The translations under genes were made by a program, and so were the position numbers. From positions 3,182,001 through 3,246,000 of the forward strand of contig NC_087109.1 in assembly GCF_963855985.1 (NCBI RefSeq): a stretch of DNA of 64,000 bases, in the 5' to 3' direction. This document shows, one piece after another, positions 1 to 12,306 of the stretch. The DNA is from Ostrinia nubilalis (Eukaryota > Arthropoda > Insecta > Lepidoptera > Crambidae). The notes beneath the pieces were generated by a model. That model did no database searches. It was given only the letters and a program-made list of their open reading frames with translations, and was not told the DNA's origin. The first letter of the stretch is position 1. The number at the start of each line of letters is the position of its first letter.

Positions 1-92
1 ACGTCTTCCGGCTTGCAGTCGCCATTCGAGAACTTTTCTGCCCCAACGGCCATCAGCTCTACGAGCTATGTGCCCAGCTACATATTTTGCAC
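1..92 (-). mobile_element. RTE-type LINE, C-terminal coding scrap
   Basis: The reverse complement reads AGHIARRADGRWGRKVLEW, the linker after the reverse transcriptase that is typical of lepidopteran RTE-type LINE polyproteins. It is cut by the window edge and has no start or stop. Genomic debris rather than a working gene. Confidence 0.6.
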
Positions 93-343
93 CAAAAATG
101 TATGGCTTGATAAACTGTTGTCTGTAAAAATTCAAATAATATTCATAATCATGTACGGAATAGCAGCAAATTCATATTTTATTTAGGGCATTAACGCCCT
201 TCTGGGAATAACATAAGTGGGACCAAATGAAATTCAATAAAACGTCCAACTTTGCATATTAGTGGAGTCACTCCGGGACTTCCCCTCCGGTGTGTTTTAT
301 AATAAGGAAAACGTACAAAAATAACGACAAAAAAGCAATACTA

Positions 344-2055
344 GACTAAGAGCTAGTGAACGCCAGACCTACGTTATTTTATAAAGGCTGAAAGTTTGTC
401 AGCGCATGCTCCCAACATAGCTAAGAACCATGGCCAAACATGAAGTTTGGGTCATGGTGGCTTTGGCAGACAGACGGTACTAAAGGTGTGTAAAATACCA
501 ACTTAATTACGTCAAAGTATAAAGGCTGATTTTTTTATATTTCCTTCAAAATGTTATTAGAAATGACGTCATTAATTGACAGACACCTACCAAGGTGGCA
601 GCCCTTAGCCAGACACCTTAAAGTTCATGAAAATGTAGTCCTACTTACGTCATACTATAAAAGCTGATATTTACATAAAATATTTGAACTATCATTTGAT
701 GAAGTTTCCTCATCAGCCAGACACTTCTGATGGTTCCTTCGCCTTGCCAGACAGCTTTTAGGGTGGCTGAAAGTGCGAACGCGAGGCACTATAATTATTG
801 TTTTTTGTACTTTTTCTTATGTTACTCAAGTATTTGAGTCTGTAAATCATCATCTCATGTTGATGAGCTGATGATGGAAGGTAAGTACAACTCCGTAAGG
901 CTTAGGTAATCCCTAATTTTAAAGTGATTACCTCTGAAAGTTGCCTAGATTAAAGTTCTTAGCAACGTTATCATTACCTATGTTAATGCTAATGTTGCTA
1001 AGAACTTTACTCTAGGCGTTTAGCAACTATTTTGAAGATAAAATTTGTGGCACCACATTTTCCGCGTGTATAAATTCTAGTGAGGATTTGGGGGTCCTAA
1101 TTCAATATAGAATTGTTATAGTATTATTTGATACTATAAATTTGATTATACTATGCATAGTAATAGATATATCGTGATGGTTTCGCTGGAAGGATACTCT
1201 GCAACGCAACCACTTTCAATAACAAAATACGGCGAAACCTGTGACATATTTTTTTTTTAAATAGGACTAGAATTTTATAGACATTTCAAAGATTTATTTT
1301 AGAAACACACTAGACTAGTTAAATCAAAAGTAGTTCCGCCGGGGAGCATGACGTGAATTATCCTACAACTCCTAAGCGTTAAGGAATTGTACCTTCCATC
1401 AACATGGGATGATGACTAGCTGATGCAAACACCCAAATAACTTTAGAAACTATACTTATATATACTGGTTAAGGAATTGTCCTCCAACTCCTAAGCCTTA
1501 AGGAGTTGTACTTACCTTCCATCATCAGCTCATCAACATGAGATGATGATTTACAGACTCAAATACTTGAGTAACTTAAGAAAAAGTACAAAAAACAATA
1601 TTTATAGTGCCTCGCGTTCGCACTTTCAGCCACCCTAAAAGCTGTCTGGCAAGGCGAAGGAACCATCAGAAGTGTCTGGCTGATGAGGAAACTTCATCAA
1701 AATATGATAGTTCAAATATTTTATGTAAATATCAGCTTTTATAGTATGACGTAAGTAGGAATACATTTTCATGAACTTTAAGGTGTCTGGCTAAGGACTG
1801 CCACCATGGTAGGTGTCTGTCAATTAATGACGTCATTTCTAATAACATTTTGAAGGAAATATAAAAAAATCAGCCTTTATACTTTGACGTAATTAAGTTG
1901 GTATTTTACACACCTTTAGTACCGTCTGTCTTCCAAAGCCACCATGACCCAAACTTCATGTTTGGCCATGGTTCTTAGCTATGTTGGGAGCATGCGCTGA
2001 CAAACTTTCAGCCTTTATAAAATAACGTAGGTCTGGCGTTCAGTAGCTCTTAGTC
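344..2055. mobile_element. 1.7-kb foldback MITE with TA target duplication
   Basis: Left arm 344-906 and right arm 1490-2055 are near-perfect reverse complements. The ends read GACTAAGAGCTAG inward and are flanked by TA (342-343, 2056-2057), as expected for Tc1/mariner-type insertion. The loop holds a second hairpin (943-966 with 993-1017) and a degenerate extra copy of an arm end near 1366-1440. No transposase frame. A shorter relative lies at 32,949-33,552. Confidence 0.85.
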
Positions 2056-2159
2056 TATTGGACATGTAAATGAAAATAAAAAGAAATGTCATCCACACTA
2101 GACTTGTAAAGAGGAAAGATTTTGTATTTTTGGATGTTTGGATTGAATTAACTCCTAAA

Positions 2160-2770
2160 CTTAGATTAATAAAACCTAGATGGATAGTCTTCATACAAAC
2201 GCTTCGTCAAGAGTGAGGCAAAAATCTTATGTCATTAGTGTCAATTTTGTTGGGGAGTGTAGACAGTGAAGGCGATTTTCCCGAAAGTAGGGAAATTTTT
2301 AATACGTTTTTAATTATTTTATAACTAACAAAAACAAAACGCATCATGTACTTACTTATTTATTGAATTCAAAGTACCTACCTAATTACAATAAGATAAA
2401 TCGACTTAAAAGTCTCGATTTCATAAAAAAGGAAGTGTATTTGTACGGCGAACAATTGGGAAATAAATTTTCTTGTTACTGGTATCATTCCCGTATTTAA
2501 TTTTTGAAAGCCAAATTCAAGCAAAATACGCGTCGAATCGTAGTACTTACTTATGAAATGTAACACTGGTCACTTTCTTTAGTTTTTCTGATGTATTTAG
2601 ACACCCTTTCACAGCACAAACCGTCTTAATTAATTAAAAGTCGTCGGACGTGTTTACCAATTTTTCACTTTGACAGTTCATGTGACGTTTACGAGTAAGC
2701 CATTCTGGCTCACTAAAATCTGCCTCACCTTTCGTGCACTGACTATCTATCTAGGTTTTATTAATCTAAG
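2160..2770. mobile_element. hAT-like MITE with 8-bp TSD
   Basis: Terminal inverted repeats begin CTTAGATTAATAAAACCTAG. The flanks carry a perfect 8-bp duplication, CTCCTAAA, at 2152-2159 and 2771-2778. An 8-bp TSD with short inverted repeats fits the hAT superfamily. No coding capacity. Confidence 0.85.
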
Positions 2771-2827
2771 CTCCTAAACTACTGGACCGATTTTTTTGAC
2801 AAAAACTCATAAAAACTCATAAAACTC

Positions 2828-2918
2828 ATTTATTTTTGCAAATAGGCTTTTAAAAAGCACTTTTACACGTTCCAATATTAACCCTACCACTGCTTCGGGA
2901 CAATAAATGGGCCAATTA
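2828..2918 (-). repeat. Dispersed retroposon tail family, copy 1
   Basis: Reverse complement of a module also seen at 4546-4676, 8371-8472, 29,780-29,890 and 30,040-30,175. Its core is CCCATTTATTGTCCC followed by AAAGTGCTTTTTAAAAGCC. Copies occur in both orientations and without a shared right end, suggesting the 3' part of a retroposon. Confidence 0.6.
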
Positions 2919-3319
2919 CAAATTTCAATATCTAATTACTAAATGTGATCATTGGAAAGAAGAAAAGTTAGAGATGTTTTGAAAATCATTGGCAATCCAT
3001 TATCGCCATTCATTTTTTTTAAATCGAATTCTAAGTTGAATTTTTTGTCGTGGTTTTTACTTTTGTTAAACTTTGGCGGCTCGTAACTAGTTATCCAGTC
3101 ATTATCTGGATGTAAAATGTATTTTATTTGACTAAACACATTATTCGATATTAATACCAAATAAAAAAATTGGTTGAAAACATGCGAGAAAAATATTTTA
3201 AGCATTTTAGGTTAAATTTTGGAAAAAAAATTATAAAAACAAAAATATCAATTAAAAAAAAAGTAGCTCACTTAGGGTCAAATGGGCGAACTTGTATTCT
3301 TAAAATGACCTTACTTGAT

Positions 3320-4458
3320 CTCCCCCTAAATGTTCCGCACCCAATGTATTTATTTGCCGATGATTCTACCATAGTTATTAAAAGTAATGATCATGACACA
3401 TACGAGCAGTCCATAAACGATGCTCTTGCAAATGTAATTAACTGGATGAATGTAAATAATTTAGTAGTTAATCTTGATAAAACACAATATATGCAATTCT
3501 ATTTAAATAAAAAACGCAAAAAAAACATTACGGTGAGTTATGATAATCATTTAATTGAAGAAGCTAATGAAATATGTTTTCTGGGTGTAAAAATTGATAG
3601 TAACGCGAGTTGGAAACCACATACTTTACAATTAACGAATAAAATTAGTAAATTTGTTTTTCCTTTTAAAAAAATTGCAAGATCTGTGTCTAAGAAAGCT
3701 GCTCTTATTGCCTACTATGGATATGTGGCTTCTAACTTACGCTACGGAATAATCCATTGGGGAAATACGGCAAATGTTAATTTATTACCCATATTTCGTG
3801 CTCAAAAAAAATGCATCAGAGCCATCTTCGGCGTCAGTCAAATGGTTAGTTGCAGGCAACTATTTCCTAAACTGCAGTTACTCAATCTTCCCTCATTGTA
3901 TATTCTTGAAGTTTGTCTATTTGTAAAAAATATGATTATTATTTTAAATCTAGGATAACCAGACTACATCGCAAAACTCGCAATAAAATAGATATATTAC
4001 CCCATCATACATCGCGCACTAGTTATTTTTCAAATAGTTTCTTTGTTGTAGCACCTAAAATTTTTAACCATTTACCTGACAGCCTAAAAGAGTTAAATTA
4101 TAAAAACTTCAAGACAGCACTGTGTGATATTTTAGTCAAAAAATGTTATTACTCTTTAAATGAATATTTACAAGATAAAATTAGTTATTGATGTTATTTA
4201 TTTAATTAGTCTAACTAGCCTACCTTAAGCTACAAGATTTTAAAATGTAAGATTGTTACTAATTGTTCTAAAGTTTGTTATGTGTTTATTGTTTTGTTAT
4301 GTAGTTATAATATGTTGCAACTACGTAGTCTGTATTCATACGAATAAAATATTGTACGCCCAATCGGCAGGTTATAGCGGACTTATGTATACATTTAAGA
4401 TCTGTGTTATTGTAATACCTATAACTAAGACAATAAATGATTTATTGATTGATTGATT
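3320..4458 (+). pseudogene. Jockey-like non-LTR reverse transcriptase, 5'-truncated and frameshifted
   Basis: The frame carries a reverse transcriptase catalytic block with FADD (family YADD), then a template-binding block (FLGVKIDS) and the thumb/connection region (ALIAYYGYVASNLRYGIIHW). This is the C-terminal half of a non-LTR retrotransposon ORF2. A frameshift near 3,915-3,950 moves the remaining C-terminus (ending at a stop at 4189-4191) into another frame. The 3' end is AATAAATGATT followed by a TGAT-rich tail, usual for this class. The endonuclease half and ORF1 are missing, so this is a dead 5'-truncated copy. Confidence 0.8.
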
Positions 4459-4545
4459 AAACACCCACGAAGTTTGTCTAACCTTCCGCCAAACACCCTG
4501 TATTATTATAGTAATAAACCCATGAAAAGGAGGCTGACAATTTTA

Positions 4546-4676
4546 GTGACTGAGTTTCTTGCGCTGCTGCTTCTCAGCACTGGCCCATTTATTGTCCCAA
4601 AGCAGTGGTAGGGTTAATATTGGGACGTGTAAAAGTGCTTTTTAAAAGCCTATTTGCAAAATGAAATGAGTTTTAC
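4546..4676 (+). repeat. Dispersed retroposon tail family, copy 2
   Basis: Same module as 2828-2918 in the opposite orientation, so the dead LINE between them is bracketed by an inverted pair about 1.7 kb apart. Reads TGAGTTTCTTGCGCTGCTGC then CAGCACTGGCCCATTTATTG. Confidence 0.6.
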
Positions 4677-5020
4677 GTTAACATTTTTAATTAATATTAA
4701 TTAACACACTCATTTGATAAATGGGCAGGTTTATTTAGGTCTCAGTATGTAGAGGGGCTTTCGGACTTCAGTGTTGACTTTAATACCGCTTTTGAGTGTT
4801 TAAAGCTTAATTATAAGCTTTGAAAATAAGCTCTGTGATGTATTACTTTGTTTTTAATTTTATTTTTTTAAGCTTTAGATATTTTGTTACAGAGTAATTA
4901 AGTCAAGTTAACAATATTTTATATATATATAAGGGTCACGGAATCATTTTTTTTTGTTTTTTTTTTTATTTGTATGTGTCATTAAGTAGTTACAGTTTCA
5001 CTGGTCACAACCAGGGAGCG

Positions 5021-5176
5021 TAGTGTGAGTTTACGTCAAACGCATCGACAGTGAAAAGTGACATTAAATGTATGACGGATTGTACAGCGCCCCTAGCGGA
5101 AACTTCAAGAACTAAAATCTTCATATATTTTTTTAACGCACTCGCTAGTGACGAAGTTTGATGTAAACTCACACTA
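5021..5176. mobile_element. MITE, TAGTGTGAGTTTAC family
   Basis: Ends TAGTGTGAGTTTACGTCAAA and its reverse complement; the interior contains GTATGACGGATTGTACAGCG. Relatives lie at 13,939-14,092, 18,768-18,937 and 26,893-27,420; a distant one is at 28,246-28,380. Confidence 0.75.
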
Positions 5177-5596
5177 AACCCTCAGAATGGTGGTTCTTAC
5201 TGACTTACTTACTTACAATGACTGGTGTTAATTTCTTATTTAAAAAACGTAATCCTCCTTCTGGTGTAGTTGGGTAAAAATATACAACCTAACTTTTAAA
5301 AATCCCAAATCTGAAACTAATACAAAAAGGCGCTACTGAATCCCTACCCAAATGCCCTGAAAAAACTAATCCAAATATACAAAGATGATTTGGCTCAACA
5401 ATATATTCGCCAAGGGCCATAAACAAAATTGCTTCAGACAGTAAATAACTCTACATTCTAATATACAGGGTGTTTCTTGTAAGGTGTCAAGCCGAAGGCA
5501 GGTGATAGGTGAGGACCAGACCTATCGATTTCACCCCCATGTATGTTCTACGATTTTTCGTAGTTTAGAAGTTATCGTTAATTTTGTGATTTTTTC

Positions 5597-6334
5597 AAAG
5601 AAGAACGGTCACGCCCCATACAAAAAAAACCCAGACCCGACAGAAACGAGACATACCTCAATTTTTTTGTCATGTCTTAATTAGCTAAATTATATATTTT
5701 TTATATTCGTAATCTATGTATAACACCAAAATAATACCCTTTGTTTTTGTTCAGGCGTTATACAAAAATTAATACAAAATGCCTATTTATCACCAAAATT
5801 GGTAAATGTATGTACCTAAATGTTTATTACAGCTGCTATGGAATGTATCTAGGTGACCTGGAGATACAGCTGGATTATACAGGGTGGAAACGAGAAGTTA
5901 CAAAATCCAAAAATTCAATGTTACCAACTTCCATAATCTGTAACCTATTATTGGTACCATTTGAAAGAGCTCGTGAAGCACTTTCAGAATCAGTAACTAG
6001 TTTTTCGATATCTTGTATAGTTTAGAAATAATCGAGTTATATTACTTATCGTTTCCACCCTGTATAATCCGGCTGTATCTCCAGGTCACCTAGATACATT
6101 CCATAGCAGCTGTAATAGACATTTAGGTACATACATTTACCAATTTTGGTGATAAATAGGCATTTTGTATTAATTTTTGTATAACGCCTGAACAAAAACA
6201 AAGGGTAATATTTTGGTGTTATACATTGATTTCGAATATAAAAAATATATAATTTACCTAATTAAGACATGACAAAAAAACTGAGGTATGTCTCGTTTCT
6301 GTCGGGCCTGGGTCACAGATGACCGTTCTTCTTT
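5597..6334. mobile_element. Nested palindromic MITE, AAGAAGAACGG ends
   Basis: Almost fully self-complementary element inserted in the left arm of the 5,465-7,919 element. Comparison with the intact right arm (near 7,770-7,800) shows the interruption, with no clean duplication here. A smaller copy at 44,411-44,817 has a clean TTAA duplication, which suggests a piggyBac-type mechanism. Confidence 0.75.
5879..6062. mobile_element. Third-level nested MITE, ACAGGGTGGAAACGA ends
   Basis: Inverted ends ACAGGGTGGAAACGA and TCGTTTCCACCCTGT lie at the centre of the 5597-6334 element. The related copy at 44.4-44.8 kb lacks most of this block but keeps the flanking sequence on one side, supporting a separate insertion. 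Confidence 0.65.
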
Positions 6335-7001
6335 CATGACCTAGTGGCTTAATTTTTTTTTAATCTTTTTTTTGGGTCGATTTTTCTCAGATTTCTTTTT
6401 TTTTACAGATTTCCTATTAGTTGCAGATATTTGAAAAAAATAATCACCTTCCTATCTTTGATGCAAGATACAAAATTTTTGCTAGAAACATAAAAAATAT
6501 GCTTTTAGCAGAACATTCTAAAATTTTCAACTGAAATGTATGAGAAAAAAAAAAGAATTTCCATAGGTCCAAAATAATTTTAAAAACTGCGCAGTTTTCT
6601 AAACTTTCATAATAACACAAAAAAACATGTACTTAATAGGCCATTATTTTCTGTAATCGCTCTACTAAAGTAGTAAGTCGGAGATTCCGTTACATGTTTT
6701 TGACTTTCTTAGGACTAACTGTTTGCAATCCACTAAGTGTACGTTACGTAGAACACGTTTAGAGACAATAACTGAACAGAACATTTTTTATCCACAACGA
6801 GGAAGCTCTTGCCCTTCATCTGACCTGATGGAAAGTTGGAAACTGCTGGATGATCAGCGAGCTTCACCCGGAATCCTAAACCACAGAGGAATTGGCTGTC
6901 CTAAATAGGTAGTCTTACCACTAGACCACAGTGGTGATTGTTACTTTACGATTAAATTTGATATACGGTAGGTATAGTGTTAGAGTGTGAAAGGAAAGAG
7001 A

Positions 7002-7003
<2 letters not shown>

Positions 7004-7068
<65 letters not shown>

Positions 7069-7126
7069 CGCGCGTGTGTTTGCGTGTGTGTGTGTGTGTG
7101 TCTGTGTGAGAGAGAGAGAGAGAGAG
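7004..7126. repeat. Compound GT/GC/GT/GA microsatellite
   Basis: Runs of GT, then GC, then GT again, then GA over about 120 bases, inside the loop of the 5,465-7,919 element. Open frames reading through it are artefacts. Confidence 0.95.
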
Positions 7127-8062
7127 CAAAAAAGGGTGTAATGATTTAATTTAAAGTAAATGTTCAAAATGTCCGTCGCTGACCTGAATGCACATTCGAC
7201 AACGACGCAAAACAATTATTCGTAAATTTACAAAAGCTTCTTGCATTCTAATGTGGTTTATCATCAAAATTTTCATATTCCCTTTTGTATACCACATGAA
7301 GAGCAAGAGCTTCCACGTTGTGGATAAAAAAAATCTTTTCAGTTACTGTCTCTAAATGTGTTCTACATAACGTAAACTTAAGGGATTGCAAATATTACTT
7401 AGTCCTAAGAAAGTCAAAAACATGTAACGGAATCTCCGACTTACCACTTTAGTGGAGCGATTACAGAAAATAATGGCCTATTAAGTACATGTTTTTTTGT
7501 GTTATTATGAAAGTTTAGAAAACTGCGCAGTTTTTAAAATTATTTTGGACCTATGGAAATTCGTTTTTTTTCTCATACATTTCAATTGAAAATTTTAGAA
7601 TGTTCTGCTAAAAGCATATTTTTTATGTTTCTAGCAAAAATTTTGTATCTTGCATCAAAGATAGGAAGGTGATTATTTTTTTCAAATATCTGCACTTAAT
7701 AGGGAATCTGTCAAAAAAAAGAAATCTGAGAAAAGTCAACCCAAAAAAAAGATAAAAAAAAAATTAAGCCACTAGGTCCTGAAATTTGAAAAAATCACAA
7801 AATTAACGATAACTTCTAAACTACGAAAAATCGTAGAACATATATGGGGGTAAAATCGATAGGTCTAGTCCTCACCTATAACCTGCCTTCGGCTTGACAC
7901 CTTACAAGAAACACCCTGTATAAAAATATTAATAGATCCGTACCACGATTTATTAAAAACAAATTAAGGCACTGTTTACGCTAGTTCGCTTAACGTCGAC
8001 TACGTTATTAATGTTACCTATAAGGCTGGGTGTACAGTGGAGGAGGTTTGCGAAAAATATAA

Positions 8063-8265
8063 TCCTACTAATAATAAAAATGCGAAAGATTGGATGTCTG
8101 GATGTTTGTTACTCTTTCACGTAAAAACTATTGAACGGATTTTGTTGAAACTTTACAGTATTATTGTTTATAATCCAGAATAACATATAGGCTATAAAGG
8201 ATATAATTTATGATGATATGTGACAAACTAAATTTCACGCGGGTGAAGCCGCGGGCAAAAGCTAG
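8063..8265 (+). mobile_element. Non-autonomous Helitron-like element (Lep1-like)
   Basis: Starts TCCTACTAATA and ends GGGCAAAAGCTAG, inserted between A and T with no target duplication, as Helitrons do. The GAAGCCGCGGGCAAAAGCTAG end recurs across this window, e.g. at 25,870, 16,652 and 55,039, and is characteristic of Lepidoptera. Confidence 0.75.
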
Positions 8266-8370
8266 TTATAGATAAAAGATGTAATTCCAATCGGTCAATC
8301 TGGAATTCAGGTAAAGACTGTTATTGTCAATATTGACATAATAATAACATAAATATTTACTTTTCTTTAT

Positions 8371-8595
8371 TCAGTACTGGCCCATTTATTGTCCCGAAGC
8401 AGTGGTAGGATCAACACTGGGACGTGTAAAAGTACTTTTTAAAAGCCCACTTGCAAAATAAAATGAGTTTTATTAAATGTAAATGTAAACTGTGCTGAAA
8501 TGAGTATATTTTCCATTTTCATTTTTAATTATGGGAGGCCTATGTTCAACAGTGAACGTCTAGTTGCTGAAATGATGTAGATGATGATGATTTTA
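8371..8595 (+). repeat. Retroposon tail copy 3 plus RTE LINE 3' end
   Basis: 8371-8472 is another copy of the module at 4546-4676. 8532-8595 reads GGGAGGCCTATGTTCAACAG and ends in a GATGATGATGA tail, the 3' terminus of a lepidopteran RTE-type LINE. Confidence 0.6.
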
Positions 8596-8834
8596 TCAGA
8601 AAATTTTAGTATTAAGTGGACATTAATTTTAGCAGGTACCCTATTAATAACGACTCAGGATTTCTTGGATGAATTAATATATTTTTTTGTTTATGTTCAC
8701 ATTTGATCGGGAAACGGAAGTAAAATTAAATGAAAACATTCTTGTAATAATAACAAAGAGAAATAAGTCCACCTGAAATGTAAGATGTTCTGAATTAAAC
8801 AAAAACATTATTTTTTTGATTCCATGTTTTTTTC

Positions 8835-9245
8835 CTTAGCGACGTGTAAAGGCGGATTTATATTTTTTCTGTCGCGCGTTTCGCTCGTTAGTCGCATTTG
8901 CAACGCACTACAGAAGCGATGCCATCGCGCTACAGCTGCGCGACTGTATCGATGCAAGCGCACGACCGCGTCACGAACGGAGGGAGGGTTACTGAATCGT
9001 GTGTGCTTCGCGACAGAAGCGCGACAGTATTGCGTTTGCATCGCGACAGAAGCGAGTTTATATGGGCGAGGGCACACAGCTAGCGACCGCATTGCGACAG
9101 AATTGCTACTGCATCGCTACAAAAAGTCACTGTGGACGAGAGGCCTAAAACGACGCAGCGACACCGCTCCGGCATCGCACCACCGCCGCAACGCATCGTG
9201 TGCTTTGGCTCTAAGGCTACATGTAGAGACGCGGGTTAGCATGTG
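8835..9245. repeat. GC-rich degenerate repeat block
   Basis: A sharply GC-richer block built of loose variants of GCGACAGAAGCG and GCATCGCTAC on both strands. It opens long spurious frames on both strands that overlap each other. No recognisable protein motif; probably the interior of an old transposon. Confidence 0.5.
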
Positions 9246-9600
9246 TACTCCGATAACAAAATAAATATAGTTGTAAACACGCGTTAGGAAAACGCGCGTT
9301 GGGCGCTCATCGTCTGAACGTCGCCTTATGGACAGCACTCCTAATTTCCAGGGCTATTTCTGATTCCCCGGCCGACTCAGACGCACTAAATCATCTTTGT
9401 TTGACATTGTTTATGTTACCATTTGTTTGTTTAGCTAATGAATGGCACCGTTTTTTCTTGTTTTGTTTATCGGTGTTCTTTGTTCTTGACCAAGTAGGTA
9501 AGAATACCTACAGTTCGGTTACCTGTAGAGGTTAACAAGTGTTGGTTATACTTAATTATTGTAATTTCACAGCAATTTGAATGTCTTTTCGAACAAGATT

Positions 9601-9812
9601 AAGGCCCAGAACACACGGTGAAACGCAATTGCAACGAAACTGCAACTTCTAGTTACTTTTGAATTGCATCTAAGTTTCTGTCATAGATTACGTTGAGAGA
9701 CCAAACATGACGTGACCATTTCAAACCGGTTTCAAACTGGTCGCGTCAACTCAAAAGTAACTAGAAGTTGCAGTTTCGTTGCAATTGCGTTTCACCGTGT
9801 GTTCTGGGCCTT
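9601..9812. mobile_element. Hairpin MITE, AAGGCCCAGAACACACGG ends
   Basis: A 62-base left arm starting AAGGCCCAGAACACACGG is matched by its reverse complement ending at 9812, with a roughly 85-base loop. The target duplication is ambiguous. Confidence 0.8.
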
Positions 9813-9874
9813 AGTGTGATGAGTTCGAGTATTTACCCATATCCAATGTCATAATGACTCATGCATGCAATTTA

Positions 9875-9993
9875 CGCCCGTATTCACAAACGATGCTTGA
9901 AGCTTGCTTGCAGCGTTGAATAGAGCTTTGTGACGTATGCCACCCTGTGCGTCCAAGCGTACTGTGAGACCTGTGCGTTTGTGAATACGGGCG
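9875..9993. mobile_element. PIF/Harbinger-like MITE, CGCCCGTATTCACAAA ends
   Basis: Inverted ends CGCCCGTATTCACAAA, flanked by TTA on both sides (9872-9874 and 9994-9996). A 3-bp TWA duplication is diagnostic of PIF/Harbinger. Relatives are at 19,467-19,733 (TAA duplication) and 20,738-20,868. Confidence 0.8.
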
Positions 9994-10028
9994 TTAGATA
10001 CCTATAAAATATATAAATTCGCGTTTAA

Positions 10029-10952
10029 CCCGGCGTCAATGACGCTGGGTCATATTGACCCGAGGCATTTTCAAACGTTCATATTTTTTTTTTGCGTCCA
10101 TTTTGTGGTTCGAGCGTTCGTATAGCTGAAGATAGAACCTCCCTAAATCCATTCCGTTAGTTAACGTATTGTGACTCCGCTTGCGTAGCGAGATACACAG
10201 GCTTCAAATTAAAACGGGTCATTATGACCCGGCGTCATCGGTGGCGCGGTGATTTTGTGACTTACTTTTATTCGCTTATTTTGTGTTTAGTGCTAGCTTA
10301 TGTTGTTCTTTTTTAAGTTTTAGTCAAAATGTCTTTGTTAAATGACCCAGCAAGAATGTAGCGTTGCTGGAAGAGTCGGATTCCGAGATTGAAGAATTTC
10401 AGGCTGTAATAGCCAGAACTTAGAAATGGCAACGAATGTGAAAAAGACGCAAATAATGGGGACTCAGTGTTCGGATAATCTCGAACTTGCATTAGTACGA
10501 CGCCGGCAAGTGCGTCATGCCACATTTACATGCCCAGACCATTTGATTACATACTGCACCAGTTGCAGCAGTTCCATGGCTCTGAATGATGAAGTAGAAG
10601 ACTGATCTCATTGTATCTGCATATAAAAAGTTCATTTTATCTCTTTTTCACTATATAACATTGTTGATTCCTATTAATACTAAAAATCTTTACCGAAAAC
10701 AAAAAATGTAGACTCAAATGTGTTTCTATACATGATTTTTTCATGTATTGTTTAAAAATTCATAAAAAAATATTTATTTCATGCATTCGTTTTATTTTTG
10801 TTTTATTAGCTCAGTAAAGAACCCTATATACAGAGACAGTAATTAAAATTAAGCTTACTTGTACAATTTCCTGAAAAATGATCGATGAAATGTGGGTCAA
10901 TATGACCCGGGGTCATCGTCTTTGCAATTATTTTCACGTCATTGGCGCCGGG
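10029..10952 (+). pseudogene. Internally deleted piggyBac-type transposon
   Basis: TTAA flanks both ends (10025-10028, 10953-10956), with inverted ends CCCGGCG and CGCCGGG, the piggyBac signature. Inside, a start at 10,329 opens a short acidic stretch (EESDSEIEEF in a shifted frame). A C-terminal scrap ending at a stop at 10,603-10,605 carries CPDHLITYCTSCSS, like the cysteine-rich tail of piggyBac transposases. The catalytic DDD core is absent, so the copy is dead. Confidence 0.75.
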
Positions 10953-11234
10953 TTAATATTAGATCAGAAAGTAGCCCTGTATGTTTGTCACGTCTTCACT
11001 GGGAAACTACGGAAATGGTTATTAAATATTGGTAAAGAGAGGTGGGTATGGGACCAAGGAAAAGGCCATAAAGTATCATTACTGGCAAAAATAAATCATA
11101 AAGAGCGAGACAGAAGATGTTTGGGATCCATTTTATATCTCAAGGGATTCGGATATTCATGTAGGGGAAAGTATGGTATATTGGTCCGGCAGCTACATTG
11201 GGCCAACCTCATATTTCGTATAATATTCTATAAA

Positions 11235-11422
11235 GGTTCGGCCAAACCAACGCGATCAACCGGCGTGCAGCGATGGCGATCAATGCATTTAGGTCTGGTC
11301 GCCATCGCTGCACGCCGGCTGATCGCGCTGTGATCGCGTTGGTTTGTCCGAACCCTTAGGTCTGGTCGCCATCGCTGCACGCCGGCTGATCGCGGTGTGA
11401 TCGCGTTGGTTTGTCCGAACCC
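11235..11422. mobile_element. MITE with duplicated right half
   Basis: Ends GGTTCGGCCAAACCAACGCG and its near reverse complement. The right half is present twice in tandem as a 66-base unit (starting at 11,290 and 11,356), an internal duplication after or during transposition. Confidence 0.7.
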
Positions 11423-12306
11423 TAACGAAATTGTAATCCGATGATGGTCCGTTGGACCCGAATTGGACTATGAATTTTAATGAGGGTCCAATATACCATA
11501 CCATATTATGTCCAATATACCATACTCTTTCTCTATGTCTTTAGTAATTCAATGAGTCAAGTTTTCGACCGTGTTTTTAATGTTACCTACATTTTTAAAA
11601 TTACTTTAACAAATCAAACTGCCTTAGGTGGGGATCGAACCCACGAAGCTTCTCCCCTGCTCTTCTAGATGGAATGAACTTGAATGAATTAACTACTTAG
11701 ACACTGAATGAACTGGATGAATTTTCAAGCAGCGTTGTTAACACAGCTGTTTCGGCCAGCGTTTGTTTCATCAATCTTGAGTAGTTAACTCTTAAACAAG
11801 TTCTTTTCAAGATTTTCGAGAGGCGACTCTTAACGCCAGAAAATTTTAATAATGTTACCTACAGCACCCTACAGTCTGTAACAAGTGGGCGAAGCCACGG
11901 GCAAAAACCTATATTTTGTCATATTTTTGCGGTGAAGGGCGTTATTTTGCCTACAATACAAAACCAGGAAGGAAATAATGAAACTAACATAAGATAAGAT
12001 AAAGATAAATTTATTGAATAAAAACTTAGCCTAAATACAAGAAACTTAAATGGCTATGAAATTATTTGGTTAGTAACAATATTTTAATTAAGGTAGTATA
12101 CCTAAACTAAGCAAAAATGTTTGCCTGTGTTTTAGGTATCCAACATGTGAATGGGACATGCCGTGACATATTTCTTTACAAAGAAACGACTACGAGAGCA
12201 CAATAACGTTGTGTGATTTTTCTCGGGAAATATTATATTAAGCACGCTTCGTGCCTACAATATCCTTTGTTATTATTGTTCCCATAAGGCACAACAATTT
12301 TGTGGA

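Larger units (their letters stand above)
5465..7919. mobile_element. 2.5-kb inverted-repeat element, ACAGGGTGTTTC ends
   Basis: Left end ACAGGGTGTTTCTTGTAAGG matches the reverse complement of the right end, and similarity continues for hundreds of bases on both sides. It encloses two more nested elements (5597-6334 and 5879-6062) and a microsatellite. No transposase frame. The end sequence resembles the element at 20,977-22,817, so the two are probably related. Confidence 0.8.

Noticed and set aside
6952..7215. Minus-strand 87-residue frame
   Set aside because: It reads through the GT/GC/GA microsatellite and encodes only TH and AR runs.
8824..9264. 146-residue plus-strand frame with an overlapping minus-strand frame
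   Set aside because: Both strands are open because the GC-rich block lacks stops; no motif and repetitive composition.
10878..11333. 151-residue plus-strand frame
   Set aside because: It starts within the piggyBac remnant's right end and finishes inside another MITE, so it cannot be one gene.
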